NCBI RefSeq assembly: GCF_002878395.1 | Contig: NW_025856286.1 | Location: forward strand, 115,455-179,454 | Origin: Capsicum annuum | Lineage: Eukaryota > Streptophyta > Magnoliopsida > Solanales > Solanaceae | Direction of reading: 5' to 3' | Length of the DNA: 64,000 bases | Part shown: positions 32,085 through 44,410 of the stretch, in pieces | Position numbering within the stretch: the first letter of the stretch is position 1 | Layout: the number at the start of each line of letters is the position of its first letter | Notes under the pieces: generated by a model | The model's input: the letters and a program-made list of their open reading frames with translations, nothing else | The model's database searches: none | Told to the model about the DNA's origin: nothing | Made by a program: the position numbers and the translations under genes

Positions 32085-35000
32085 GGGATGAATTGGAGCG
32101 ATAAAGAGCTGAATCTAAGTGGATCGTGACAGCAAGGCCACTCTGCCACTTATAATACTCGGTCGCATATTTAAGTCGTCTACAAAGGATTCTACCTACT
32201 GTTCGATGAAAATTGTACTTAAAGGCGGCCACCGTGACCCTTTTTCTGCAATGGCTTAGCCAACGACATGTGCCCTTGGGGACCGAGGCCCCTACTGTGG
32301 GTTAGAAAGCAGATAGAGGGCGCATGCGTCACTTTTAGTCTGGATTCTAACTTAGAGGCATTTAGTTATAATCTAGCACACGGTAACTTCACACCACTGG
32401 CTTTTTAACCAAGCACAATGACCAATTATGTGAATCAATGGTTTCTTTAGTACTAGGTTGAATTATTATTGAGACACCGTCATCAGTAGGGTACAACTAA
32501 CCTGTCTCACGATGGTCTAAATCCAGCTCATGTTTCCTATTGGTGGGTGAAATATCCAATACTAGGTGAATTTTTCTTCACAATGATAGGAAGAGCCGAC
32601 ATCAAAGGATCAAAAAGAAATGTCTCTATGAATGCTTGGCTTCCACAAGCCAGTTATCCCTCTATTAACTTTTCTGACACCTCTAGCTTCGAATTTCGAA
32701 GGTCTAAAGGATCATTAAGCTATGCTTTCACGGTTTGTATTCGTACTGGAAATCAAAATCAAACGACCTTTTGCACTTCTTTTCCATATGAGATTTCTGT
32801 TCTCGTTGACCTTATCTTAGGATACCTACATAATATTTTAATAAATGTGCCACCCCTACCAAAATCCTCATCTAATAATTTCGTTTTCCCAGATTGTCCC
32901 ATAGAGTGAGCCTTGGGTCTAAAAAGAGAGGCAGTTCCCCACTTCCGATTCACGAAATAAGTAAGATAAAGTTAATAGTAGTGGTATTTCACTTTCACCT
33001 TTCGGCTCCCACTTATACTACACCTCTCAAGTCATTTAACAAAGTCGAACTAGAGTCAAGCTAAACAAGGTTTTCTTTCCCTAATGATTCTTCCAAGCCT
33101 ATTCCTTTGGCTGTAGTTTCACTGGATAGTAGGCAGGGATAGTAGGAATATCATTAATCCATTCATGTGTATCACTAATTAGATAATGAGGCATTTTTCT
33201 ACCTTAAGAGAGTTATAGTTACTCCCGTCATTTACCCGCCCTTGGTTGAGTTTCTTCACTTTAACATTTCGAGCACTGGGAAAAAATGACATTGCGTGAA
33301 CATCCATTAGGACCATCGCAATGCTTTGTTTTAATTAAACAATCGGATTCCCCTTGTCCATGCCAGTTTTGAGTAGGCTGTTCGATGCACAGGAAGGCCT
33401 TCAAAGGAACTGTTCACAGTTCTTCCCCCGACCGGCACGTAGTGACCCACTCTCGCTACGAGAGCAGCTTGAGTAGTCCACCGACAGCCGACGACTTTGG
33501 AGCTAGGACCCCCGTGCCCAGCCCTTAGAGCCAATCCTTTCCCCAAAGTTATGGATCCATTTTTCCGACTTCCCTTGCTTGTATTATTCCATCGACCAGA
33601 GGCTGTTCACCTTGGAGACTGATGCGGTTATGAGTATGACCGGGTGTGGATGCCATTTGCTCCTTTGGATTTTCAAGGGCCTCCAAGGGCACACTGGACA
33701 CCACGCAACGTGCGGTGCTCTTCTAGCCACTGGACCCTACCTCTGGATGAGCTAATAGTAGGGTTGGCAAGCTATTAAACAGAAAAGATAACTCTTCCCG
33801 AGGTTTTTGCCAACGTTTCTAGAATCTCTAACGTTGCTGTCAACCACCACATCCTAGTTTAAGAATTTTAACTCGATTCCCTTTTGGAGTACACATGAAC
33901 CGTGCTATTTGTTGGGGCTTCCACAACCCCTAGGGTCGACTAACCCATGTGTAAGTGCCATTCACATGGAACCTTTCCCCTCTTCGGCCTTTAAAGTTCT
34001 CATTTGAATATTTTCAACTACCACTAAGATTTGTATTGATGACCATTCGTGCCTGGGCTCGCGCCTAAGGTTTTGTAGTGATCGTCTTGCCCTCCTACTC
34101 TTTGAAGACTGGCACTTGTCCCAATGGCCGGGTATAGGTCGTGTGCTTAAGAGCAATCTATTGTCTGGGCTAGTTGATTTGGTAGGTGAGTTTTTCCACA
34201 CTCCTTAGTAGATTTCAACTTCCATGACCAATGTCCTGCTGTCTTAATCGACCGACACCCTTTGTGGGATCTAGGTTAGTGCGTTGTTTGGCACCGTAAC
34301 CAAAATTTTGGTTTATCTCGCATCACCAGTTTAGCTTACTAAAAATGGCCTACTTGGAGCTCTTCATTCCATAGTGTGGCTCCACAAAGCAGCCATACTA
34401 TTCTACCTATTTAAAGTTTGAGAATAGGTAAAAGGCGTCTCCCGAGGCCTCTAATCATTGGCTTTACCCGATAGAACTCATACGCGTGCTCCAGCTATAC
34501 TGAAGGAAATATTGAAGGGAACCAACTACTATACGGTTTGATTAGTCTTTATCCGATATACCCAAGTCAGGCAAATGATTTGTACGTCAGTATCGCTGTG
34601 GGCCTCCACCAGAGTTTCCTTTGGCATCGCCCTGCTCAGTCCTAGTTCACTATCTTTTGGGTCTCAATAGGTATGCTCACACTTAAACCTTTTTCAGAAG
34701 ATCAAGGTCGGTCGGTTGTATACCCCTCAGTAGGATCCCACCAATTAGCTTCTTTACGCCTTATGGGTTTACCCGCCTGCTGACTCGCACACATTGTAGG
34801 CTCTTTATCTGTGTTTCAAGATAGGTTAAATGGTGAGCCCATAGGTTAGGGTCTGGAACACGCAGATGGAAAAGCACGCCAGAGGTGTATCCCTGCCTAT
34901 CATAATTGAGGAGATGGCATTCCAGAAGCTTATCGAGAGCCTAGGCTTTGACCGCCCCCAATCCATACTGGTCCATGCCCCGAGTCGATCGGCGGATCGG

Positions 35001-35470
35001 CTCATTGCCATTCAACATTCGTCCGGGGCATATCACCTACCCCCATTCTCTTTCCTCCCGATAATTTCAAGCACTCTTTGACTCTTTTTTCAAAGTCCTT
35101 TTCATCTTTCCTTTGCGGTACTTTTTTGCTATCAGTCTATCGCCCGTATTTAGCCTTGGACAAAATTCTCTGCCCGATTTAGGCTACATTCCCAAACAAC
35201 CCATCTTGTAGACAACGCCTCACAGTACGAAAGGGTTCGAGCATAATGGGGGCTCTCACCTTCTCTGGCGCCCCCCTCCAGGGGACTTGCGCTTGGTCCA
35301 CAACTGAGGACGCTTCTCCAGACTACAATTCGAATGACGGAGCCACCCGATTCTAGGGTTGGGCTATTCTTGATTCTATTGCCGTTACTAAGTGAATCCT
35401 TGTAAGTTTCTTTTTCTCCACTTATTGATATGCTTAAACTCAGTGGGTATTTCTGCCTGACCTGGGGTCA
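32085..35470 (-). rRNA. Degenerate but full-length 26S (25S) rRNA gene, unit 1
   Basis: The 5' end is recognised at 35470-35385 (on the + strand TGACCTGGGGTC, AAACTCAGTGGGTA and TTGATATGCTTAA, then GAATCCTTGTAAGTTTC). The 3' part is at 32700-32085 (AAGAGCCGACATC, TATTGGTGGGTGA, CAATTATGTGAATCA, GGGCTGAATC-type end). The length of about 3.39 kb equals that of a normal plant 26S, so decay is by substitution and small indels. Many changes fall in otherwise invariant core sequence, so it cannot be a working rRNA. Confidence 0.88.
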
Positions 35471-35695
35471 TGATTGGAGAATCTAAGCACAATAGGGTCC
35501 TGGAGTCTGAACGCATGATGGGCTATATCCGTGACAACAAAGAGAGCTGAGTTACAAACACCACTTGCCAAGATGTTCATCAACATGGACTCATATTTAG
35601 AACATCCACAAGCTCGAGGTGCACGAGAGACCATTATCCGTTCATAATGATAGCACACCTCATGATTAAGGCATGATACAAGGGGGCGACGTAAT
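35471..35695 (-). other. ITS2 of rDNA unit 1
   Basis: A 225-base spacer between the 5.8S and 26S remnants, similar in position and in parts of its sequence to 59093-59313. No coding content. Confidence 0.7.
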
Positions 35696-35857
35696 GCGTG
35701 ACACCTAGGCAGAGCTGCCCTCGACCTAATTTCTTCAGGCACAACTAGCATTCAAAGAATTGATGGTTTGCAAGATTCTGTAATTCACACCAAGTATCGC
35801 ATTTTTTTACATTCGTTATCTATGCGAGAGATGAGATATCCATTGCCGAGAGTTATT
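35696..35857 (-). rRNA. Degenerate 5.8S rRNA gene, unit 1
   Basis: On the - strand it contains AACTCTCGGCAATGGATATC, ATGCGATACTTGGTG and GAATTACAGAATCTTG (normally GAATTGCAGAATCC), with ATCAATTCTTTGAATGC near the 3' half. Its length of about 162 bases is normal for plants. It sits between ITS1 and ITS2 in the expected order. Confidence 0.85.
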
Positions 35858-36102
35858 TTTTATAAAAGAAGCCTAGGTCCCCCCGACGCATGCTGCAGAA
35901 GGGGTGAGAGGGGCAGGCTATAAATTTAAGTATTTTTTGGTGCTTTTCGTGCCAGGGTTTGTTAGTCGCCTAACGCACAAGATGGGCGCGCGTGCTGGGA
36001 ATGAAGGGGAGGTGTTCATGCGGAGGGATTAGGCATCCCGCCCTCATGGACTCCCCAGTTATTAAACACATTCGCAGGTTATTCTGCTGTACAAATTTTG
36101 AC
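35858..36102 (-). other. ITS1 of rDNA unit 1
   Basis: About 245 bases between the 18S 3' end and 5.8S. A degraded version of the conserved plant ITS1 core (GGCGC..CAAGGAA) appears near 35925-35955 as AAAGCACCAAAAAATAC. A GC-rich patch lies at 35970-36050. Confidence 0.7.
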
Positions 36103-36735
36103 AATGATCCTTCTACAGGTTCACCTACGGAAACCTTGTACGACATCTCCTTCATCTAAATGATAAGGTTCAATGGAATTCTTATGAAATTGTGGGCAGC
36201 AAACCACCCACGACGCCACAATCCAAATATTTATCTTGATTCAATCGGTAGGAGTGAAGGGCGGTGTATACAAAGGGCAGGGACTTAGTCAATGCGAGAT
36301 GATGACTCGCGCTTACTAGTAATTCATCATTGAAGAACAACAATTACAATGATCTATACCCATCACAATAAAGTTTAAAAGATTACCCAGGCTAATTATC
36401 CAAGGCTATAAACTCGCTGAATATATCAGTGTAGCACGCGGGCGGCATAGAATATCTAAGCGCATCACAGACCTGTTATTGCCTTAAACTTTCACGGCCT
36501 AAGAGGTCGTAGTCCCTATAAGAAGATGGAAGGGAAGGAATACCTCCACATAGCTAGTTATGAGGCTGAGGTCTCTTTCATTAATGGAATTAACCAGAAA
36601 AATTGCTCCACTAACTAATAACGGCCATGCGCCACCACCCATTGAGTCAAATTAAGCCGCAGGCTCCACTCCTGGTGGTTCCTTTCCATCAATTCCTTTA
36701 AGTTTCAGCCTTTCAACCATACCCCTCCCTTCTGA

Positions 36736-36766
<31 letters not shown>

Positions 36767-37814
36767 AGTAGAGTCCTAAAAGCAACATTCACTGATCCCT
36801 GGTCGGCATCATTTATGGTTGAGACTAGGATGGTATTTGATCATATTCGTGCCCCTCACTTTTGTTCTTTATTAATGAAAACATCCTTGGCAAATGTTTT
36901 CGCAGTTGTTCATTTTTCATAAATCCAAGAATTTTACCTCTGACTATGAAATATAAGTGCCCCCGACTGTCCCTGTTAATCATTACTATGATCCCGAAGG
37001 CCAACATAGTAGGAATGAAATCCTATAATATTATCTCATCCTAATTTATATAGAGTGTAGGCTTACTTTGAGCACTTTAATTTATTCAAATTAACAATGA
37101 CGGAGGCACGACACAGCCAGTTACGGCCAGGAGTGCATCACTAACAGAAGGGACGAGACTACTAGTGCACACCATAGGCGGACCGGCTGGCCCATCCCAA
37201 AGTACAACTACGAGCTTTTTAACTGTAATAACTTAAATATACTCTATTGGAGCTGGAATTACCGTGGATTATGGCACTATACTTTCCCTCTAATAGATCT
37301 TCATTAAGGGATTTGTATTGTACACATTCCAATTACCAAACTCATCGAGCCCGGTATTGTTATTTATTGGGTAATTTGCACGCCTGCTGCCTTCCTTGGA
37401 TGTGGTAGCCATTTCTCAGGCTCCCTCTCCAAAATGAAACCCTAATTCTCCATCACCTTTCACCACCATGGTAGGCCATTATCCTACCATCGAAAGTTGA
37501 TAGGGAAGTAATTTGAATGATGCATCGCCGGCAAGATGGTCGTGCGATCCGTCGAGTTATCATGATTCATTACAGTAACAAGTACAGCCCGCCTTTAGTT
37601 TTTATCTAATAAATGCATCCCTTTCAGAAGTCAGTTTTTTACACGTATTAGCTCTAGAATTACTACGGTTATCCGAGTAGTAGATACCGTTAAATAAACT
37701 ATAACTAATTTAATGAGCCATTCGTAGTTTCACAGTCTGAATTTGTTCATATGTACACATACATAGATTAATCTTTAGGACAACCATATGAATACTGGCA
37801 GGATCAATCAGGTA
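36103..37814 (-). rRNA. Degenerate, nearly full-length 18S rRNA gene, unit 1
   Basis: The 5' end is at 37814 (TACCTGATTGATCCTGCCAG on the - strand). The GCGAATGG-type segment near 37720 is altered to ACGAATGG. The 3' end is at 36103 (GTAGGTGAACCTGTAGAAGG, with TAG for the usual CGG). At 1.71 kb it is about 100 bases shorter than a working plant 18S. One deletion is visible near 37367, where the segment between the AACAATACCGGGCT block and the GCAAATTACCCA block has lost about 25 bases. Substitutions at universally conserved bases show it is a pseudogene. Confidence 0.88.
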
Positions 37815-38075
37815 GTATTCCTCGTTAACGTCGGTATCAGATGAGCTCGGCCTACCCAAAAGAGCGCGAATGGGTTCAAGGAGAGTGTGACCATCATTTG
37901 CAATGAGTATCCTATAGGGAAGATAGGAGTCAATGAAAACACCATGCCCACAGCGTCTACCGCATCTGAAAATCCTGACCGTCACTCATGGACCAAGATA
38001 TTGCATGGCAAAGCAAAGAGGGCGTGGGACACGAGGGAGACCTTTTGATTTAACCCGCGCACGAAATGCTAGGGG
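37815..38075 (-). other. 5' external transcribed spacer of rDNA unit 1, 18S-proximal part
   Basis: Bases directly upstream of 18S up to the left edge of element B. The spacer continues beyond the element at 45585-46244, so the combined length from start site to 18S is about 0.9 kb. Confidence 0.65.
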
Positions 38076-39271
38076 TGAAATCTTGGGTGTATTTATACGC
38101 CTAAACACCATAACTTAACAATATTTTAGCTAAGTTTGGAGAATAAAGTGCCTAGTTTATTATGTTTTTACTTTACGTCTATGTAATTAAGCTAACCAAT
38201 GTGATTATCATGATTTCAGATATTAATGAGGTAGATGGAGACATAATGGGACTATGGAATATGGATGGAATATGGCATAAGAGAGAGTAGAAGTATGGAC
38301 AAAATGTGGTACCTAAAAACTATGTCCAAGACAAATTTGTCATTAAGAGTTAGTCTAGAGAATTACAAAAAAATTATGAGGTAAAAATTATTAAAACTAT
38401 TTGTTACTGAAATGTCACGTATTATTCATTATTTTGTATTATTTTTGCACTGAGAGTGGCGTCTTAGCACCAAGAGAGAAACACAACTTTTCCTTTTCCA
38501 CCAAAAATTGGATTCACCTTTTGGTATGATGAATATTTCTATTGTGATTTTCGTTTTACTCATGAGTAGCTAAGCTTATTAGTTAGGGTTATGGAAGCCT
38601 TGTAACATACAATCTATTACTTTAGATTTTTGAATTCATCATGTATTGAACTTCTTATATCATACTCTCTTCATTTATCTTGAATTCTTGTGGTTGCAAA
38701 TATAAAGGATGTGCCTTAAAACTCAACTTGTTCGATAAAAAGGTTGAGATTCGGAAAAGAGAGTAGTGACAAGAAAATAGGATTTTCAACCCCAATTTCA
38801 TATATTAATACCTTAACAGGATTAACTACTTGAAGATTTTGTATTGTTTCTGTAAATACTTTTGATTCGAGAGAACTAAAGTAAATTTGTCCTTGATGGT
38901 TGAGAAACACTAGGATTATGTTATTGAATACAATATCCTTCTCTATAAGCATGGTGTATGTTTAAATTTCTAAAGCCCACAGTTAGAAAGTATTGAAAAC
39001 TACAAGGTGTACATAACCCTAGATTACTATTTCTCTGAAGTCGAATACTACTACACATATCTCATCTTGTTAAACTGAAACCATTAATTTGTGAACTGAA
39101 TCAAATTCCCCCTTTTTATTTTGTGGAAACGAATGATTAAAACTTAACTAATCTGCATGCAACTTAATTAGCATCATATTCCTTGTAGGATTTGACCCCA
39201 ACCTAGTTGGGTTATATATTTGACAACGACTTATTATGCTCTCGTAAGAGAGGTGTAATTTGGGCGTATCA
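38076..39271 (+). repeat. Element B 5' LTR
   Basis: It runs from TGAAATCTTGGGTGTATTTA to GGGCGTATCA. It aligns end to end with 44411-45584, with substitutions throughout by eye (mostly C/T and G/A) and a few indels. Confidence 0.88.
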
Positions 39272-39276
39272 AATTT

Positions 39277-39294
39277 TGGCACTGTTGCGGAGGA
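39277..39294 (+). other. Element B primer-binding site (tRNA-Asp type, mutated)
   Basis: TGGCACTGTTGCGGAGGA corresponds to TGGCGCCGTTGCCGGGGA with four changes. It starts six bases after the LTR end, the same spacing as in elements A and C. Confidence 0.75.
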
Positions 39295-39396
39295 ATACAG
39301 TTGTCAATTGAGTTTGTGTGTTAATTGACTGTTATCCAAGTTTTCTTATTTTACATTTATTTATTATTTTTGTTCTTTATAGGCTCATTGTTGTTT

Positions 39397-41240
39397 ATGC
39401 CACGAACCAAAAGTTCAGGAGAACTATTATTACCCTTTAATCCTGAACCTTATCATATTGAAAGAATGGCTATTCAACAGGAATCTAAAAGATTAGTTGC
39501 TTTCCCTAATGCTCTATTAAATCAACAAAATGTAGACAAACCAGATCGAGTACCTAATTTAGATGAAGAGGACCTGGGAGATGATGATTTAATTGACCCA
39601 TCTAATAGGAGGTATGCAGGGGGAGTAGTTGCACTTGTAAATTGAAATCGTCTATTCAGAGGAAGACTAGTTGCACTTATAAATTGAAATCGTCTATTCA
39701 GAGGAAGACTAGACCGCTAAGCTGTGCAGTTTGACATTGACAATGATGAGAACGATTTAGATGGAGCTGGAACTACAGGGGCAATCATTCCACCACCACT
39801 AGCTCCTGGGGTGAAATTTAACATGACCAGTATTATGATCCAGCTACTGATTTTGAAAGCACTCTTTGGTGGATTACCTGGTGATGATCCAAATCTACAT
39901 TTGGTGAATTTCATGAATATTTGTAAGTCATTTGATAATCTTGGAGTGGGAAAAATGCTATTTGTTTGAGATTGTTCCCACTGTCTTTTTCTGGAAAGGA
40001 AACTATGTGGTTGAATGAGCTAACTCTTGATTCTATAATAAAATGGAGAAAATTAAAAGGAGCTTTCCTAGAAAGGTTCTTTCCACCCTCTAGAATGTTA
40101 TAGTTGAGGGATGAGATCATCAACTTTAGGCAAATGGCTAATGAAGCTTTGCATGAGACTTGGGCGAGGTTTAAAAAGAAGTTGACTCAATGCCCAAACC
40201 ATAAGATGACTGATGAACACTTGATGGAAATAGTCTACAGAGCTTTGAACTCACTTACAAAGCCAATAAGGATAATTCTACAAGAGGAGCTTTTATGGAT
40301 CTCACCTTTACTAAGGCTGCGAACATATTAGAAAGAATGACTAAGACAAGTAGAGCTTGGCATACCAAAGATTCTATGGTAGAAAGCAATATTGGGTCTA
40401 GTGTAATATCAGTAGATTAGTGTAGGAGAGAAGAGGAGCATTATTAGGATATGGCTCACATGAAAACCTAGATGGATTTGCTCACAAAATATTTGATATC
40501 AGAGAATGTAGAAAAGGTAAAAGCTATGGGGTCCCACCATAATAGAGCTGAATCAAACACCGAGGAAGAGGCTAACTACCTGCATAACCGGGGGGTTTTC
40601 ATACCTGTGGACAAGGAAACCAAGGTTGGAACCATCAAGGAGATTGGAAGAATAAAAGTGATAGGAGTGGACTGTATGTACCTCCTAGAATCCGTGATAA
40701 TGCTACCACCAGTTCAGGAAAAATATCAACGGAGGATATGATGGAGAAACTATTAAAGAGATTTTAGATGAGCAATTTTAATGTGACTACTATGAAGAGT
40801 GACATATCTTCCATGAGTCAACTAGTAAATTTGCACTCAACTACTATTAAACAACTGGATCAGCAGATAAGCTAATTATTCGCAGCATTCAACCAAATAT
40901 AGAATGAGACTCTACCAAGTGATACAATTTAGAATTTGAGGACTGATGGATCATGTATAGCTATTACCACTAGGAGCGGTAAAATGTTATCTAGTCTAGA
41001 ATTAGGAGCATCTTCTCATACTGATGCGGTTGAAATGGATTGGAAGATGGTTGATGAATCTTCAGTGGTTCCTGTGGAGTTGGGAGGTTTGGAAAAGAAG
41101 AGTGTAGAAGTGGAAAAACCCCCTAAGCCAAACCATGTCAGTGATGTGGAGCAAGTCATAAGAAAGGAGGTAAAAGTTGCTCCAGTTGAAATCCCAAGGC
41201 CACCACCCCCATTTCCACAATGATTAAAGAAAAAAGAAGA
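39397..41240 (+). pseudogene. Element B gag
   Basis: The ATG at 39397 opens MPRTKSSGELLLPFNPEP, preceded by a TTCTTTATAG acceptor-like site. A 42 bp tandem duplication (39626-39709) carries stops. The core continues with ALFGGLPGDDPNLHLVNF (near 39860), LRLFPLSFSGKETMWL (near 39968, frame change), LRDEIINFRQMANEALHETW (near 40100) and an EIVYRALNSLTKP segment (near 40225). Further on come IAITTRSGK (near 40958) and an acidic/Pro-rich linker ending PRPPPPFPQ at 41222. No zinc knuckle is seen. The Thr-Arg-Ser-Gly-Lys linker is characteristic of Athila-type gag-pol. Confidence 0.82.
39626..39709 (+). repeat. 42 bp tandem duplication within element B gag
   Basis: TAGTTGCACTTGTAAATTGA at 39626 and TAGTTGCACTTATAAATTGA at 39668 start two copies that differ at one base over 42. 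The unit is 14 codons long, so it is frame-neutral apart from the stop it contains. Its near-identity shows it is recent compared with the rest of the element. Confidence 0.9.
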
Positions 41241-41600
41241 TGAAGTCAAGTTTAATAAATTCATGGATATGTTGAAGAAATTGACAGTGAACGTGCCTTT
41301 AGTTGAAGCACTGGAACAGATGCCCAGATATGCTAAGTTTATGAAAGATCTGTTGATGAAGAAAAGGACTATGAGCTATGAAATGGTCGATAATATTTAT
41401 CATTGCAGTGCCATTGCTACAAGATCATTATCCAGAAGAAAGATGATTTGGGAGCATTTACTGTCCCATGTACAATTAGATTGCTAAATTTTGAAAGGGC
41501 CCTTTGTGATCTTGGAGAAAGTATAAATCTTATGCCATTGGTGGTTTTCAAGGAATTGGGTTTGGGAGATTGTACACCCACCAATATATGGCTATAGGGT
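41223..41600 (+). pseudogene. Element B protease remnant
   Basis: After the stop at 41221, KFNKFMDMLKKLTVNVPLVE and EQMPRYAKFMKDLLMKKR lead into the aspartic protease with FERALCDLGESINLMPL (near 41485-41545), whose Asp-Leu-Gly corresponds to the catalytic Asp-Ser/Thr-Gly. A frameshift near 41405 separates the two halves. Coding similarity stops at 41597, and no RT follows. Protease would cleave the polyprotein. Confidence 0.78.
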
Positions 41601-41639
41601 GTGTGATGCTCAAGTTTACATGGGCCATGGCAAAGGTGT

Positions 41640-41960
41640 AACCTAAGACATTGCCTAAACCCACTGCATCAAGTAGGCGTTACCTTGTGCGGTACATACC
41701 TTAACTAGAGCAGCAGGTTGTGCAACACACATCTTAATTTAGGCGATAACTTATGCACCACTTAAGCCACTACACATGATCACTATTTTAGTTGGGAGAT
41801 GCTATTTACAATGCACGCTTAAGATTAGGCAATAACTTATGTTCTGCTTAACCTACTGCAAATGCTTATTGGTCCAATTAGGTATTTCATTGTGTGATGC
41901 AAATGCTAACTTAGGCATTTGGTTGTGCGACGCACACTTATGATTATGCGGTGTACACCC
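41640..41960 (+). repeat. Cluster of TTAGGC(G/A)ATAACTTATG-type units in element B
   Basis: Related units occur near 41670 (GTAGGCGTTACCTTGTGC), 41738 (TTAGGCGATAACTTATGC), 41826 (TTAGGCAATAACTTATGT), 41878 (TTAGGTATTTCATTGTG) and 41912 (TTAGGCATTTGGTTGTGC), each followed by a GCAC/ACAC-type stretch. A TATA-like CCAATATAAACATAAA follows at 41962-41977, then a CTTCAA/TTTCACTCAC leader-like segment to about 42170. The layout resembles an LTR promoter. Confidence 0.6.
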
Positions 41961-42169
41961 TTCCAATATAAACATAAATCCATCTTTGAATTTGGTCAAA
42001 CTGACCCAAATTTCATTCCTTAAATAGATTTCACTCACTAAATCCCTTAATTCTCTCTTATTTCACCACAAAACCATGCCTTCAATATACTTTTTGTCCC
42101 ATGATCTTCTTCAAAACTTTCAAAGCCCAAGAACATCCACTCTCTTTCTTCAATATTTCATCTTCACGG

Positions 42170-44396
42170 TAAGTTTACTTTTCTTAATCCTTAGGTGTTG
42201 TGACTTTATATTATAGTTGTTAATTGGTTTCTTGAGGATTATGAATTAAATTCATGCCATGGTTATGTCAAAGAAGGTTTTTGAACATCTTGGGAAGATA
42301 AACACCATTGTTGTAGTGAATATCATTTTTGTACTACTTTGAGTTTTTGCATGTGATTGAATTGTTCATGACTAACGTAGTTTAGTTGTGTGGCCATTAT
42401 TTCACTACTTACTTGATGGAACATGGTGTTTGTTAAATCCTGTGAAAGTGATGGTGTTTTGTGTATATTGATCTGTTAAACTCTAAGGCATAACTTCGTT
42501 CAAAATTGTTTCATTGAAATAAAATTGGTGGAGTTGAAGTGAGTGAATTGTATTGACTAATATTGGTGCACCATGTCAGAGTGTATGTCGGCGAAGTCTG
42601 AGTACCCGACAAGAACACTTAATTGGTTTATACTAACAAATTAAGTATGGGGTGGTGACTTCACCACCCTCATCTTAATTGTAGTAAGTTCATTATGTGT
42701 GGCTGACGTGGATGATATGATGAATACGGGAAAAATGGCTCCGATGATGATCTCAATGCAGGTGGTATGACTCCTATTATGGATGAGGAGTACTATTAGC
42801 CAGGTTCTTTATCTTGTTATTTGCACTGGGTATAGTGCTTAGATTAAGTGTAGGGTGGCTGGTTACTTTGCTACTTGTTTTGTAAGAAAATAGTACCTTC
42901 TCCTTAGTGTAATTCTGTGATAGGATTAGTTATTTTATTTATTTTGTTTATTGTTTGATGTTTGTCTAATTTAGTCATAATTAGGTGCTTTTCTCGATGA
43001 TGGATGGATGACGATCGTCTTAAGAGAAAATTAGTCATTTACATGCATGTAACTATTCTTGTAGATCACATGACATTATAACATAAGTGTGTGATGGATC
43101 ATAACGTTTGAAACACCTAGGATCTAGTTGTGATTCTTGTTATGATTGTTGGTTTTATTTGAATTCTTTTAATTGTTGGGTCGTGAATCTATAATGCTCC
43201 TAATTGAGTTGACCATGTTCCATGAGTATGTAAGACTATTGTATATTCCTTATTACAACTGATGCTAGAACTTGCCTGCAAAGCGAAATAAAGATAGTGA
43301 GTTTAGGAGATGATTTAGGCATATCTTTGACAGTCATTGTTTATGTCTTCTTTTGACCTACCTTTGCACATTATCTTAGCTAGCCCCGTTGAGCCTTTAG
43401 CTTGTTCTTTTGTTAGCCTCATATGTAGCCTATCCCATTCTTTAATAGATCATAATTTGATCCAAAAACTCCTAAGCACTTTAATTTAAAATCAATTTGA
43501 GTTAGGAGTTTGACAATAAGAGGAAAAAGGTGAAATTTTTACCCTAAAGTCTAGTTATTGGCATGTGAAATTAATGTGGTTGGGAGTAGCAAAAATTGTT
43601 GAAAAAGTTCCAAATTTTATCCCCTACATATTACAATGAACCTGTTTTAGCCCTGGTCCTTCTTGGAAATTGTTCACCTCAACTAAGAAAAATTGCTTAA
43701 GTTGAGGGTGGCTATCATAGAGGTGCGTAACGTGAAATGGGTTCAAAAAAAATATTGAAAGAGCTGCATTCTCCCACCATAGTGTTATTAGTTGAGTTAA
43801 ATTGGATAGGGTGAAAACAAAATATATGGATAGATGAAAGTGGTGTGAATTAGTTTTTTGAAATTGGCCTTAGATGCATAATGTAGTGTATCAAATTGCT
43901 TAGGGAAGATTGTCACTATTTCTGGCCAAAATAGTTCCTACCCATTCTTTAGCTTGTATTACAGCCCATAAAATACCTATTTGATCCTAATCTTATCATT
44001 CTGAAATTAGTGGAGCATTACACTAAGGGCAACCATATGGTCATCAGTTGTAATTTGAGAATTCTTTGTGAAAGTGAGCGCAACGTGATTCTTGTATCCA
44101 TTTTTTCAGAAATTGCATGATTATGAGTGGTTATAGGTAATTTCTTGTTGTAAGGGCACATGGTTGATGAAGGTTGGGTAATTTATATGTTTTCTTTGCT
44201 TAAACAGTATGCATGAATTTGCCAACTTAATGAGTTTATTCTTAAGGGTAGGTTGTCTTTAGTAATGATCCATGAATTTACTTCTTGTTCTTAATTGCTG
44301 TGTGAGCCTATTTGAGCATCTTGTTTTTCCTTCGTGGGTGTTAAGACTTATGTAGTATGCATAAATGGATAATATTTTCGAGGACGAACAAAGCTT
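42170..44396 (+). other. Element B non-coding interior and 3' tail
   Basis: I see no recognisable coding sequence on either strand. Near 43630-43730 it shares AATGAACCTGTTTTAGCCCT and TAAGTTGAGGGTGGCTAT with element C (56172, 56236), so this is the common 3' tail of the family. The ORF3 seen in A and C is absent. Confidence 0.6.
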
Positions 44397-44410
44397 TAAG
44401 TGTAGGGTGG
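44395..44410 (+). promoter_or_regulatory. Element B polypurine tract
   Basis: TTTAAGTGTAGGGTGG directly precedes the TG of the right LTR. This is the family's form of tract, like TAAGTTGAGGGTG before the right LTR of element C. Confidence 0.55.

Noticed and set aside
32547..32909. 120-codon open frame on the + strand
   Set aside because: It is the antisense of decayed 26S rRNA; homologous frames at 47770 and 61486 have the same origin.
35440..37985. Several 60-103 codon frames on both strands
   Set aside because: They overlap 5.8S, ITS and 18S remnants and have no protein motifs.
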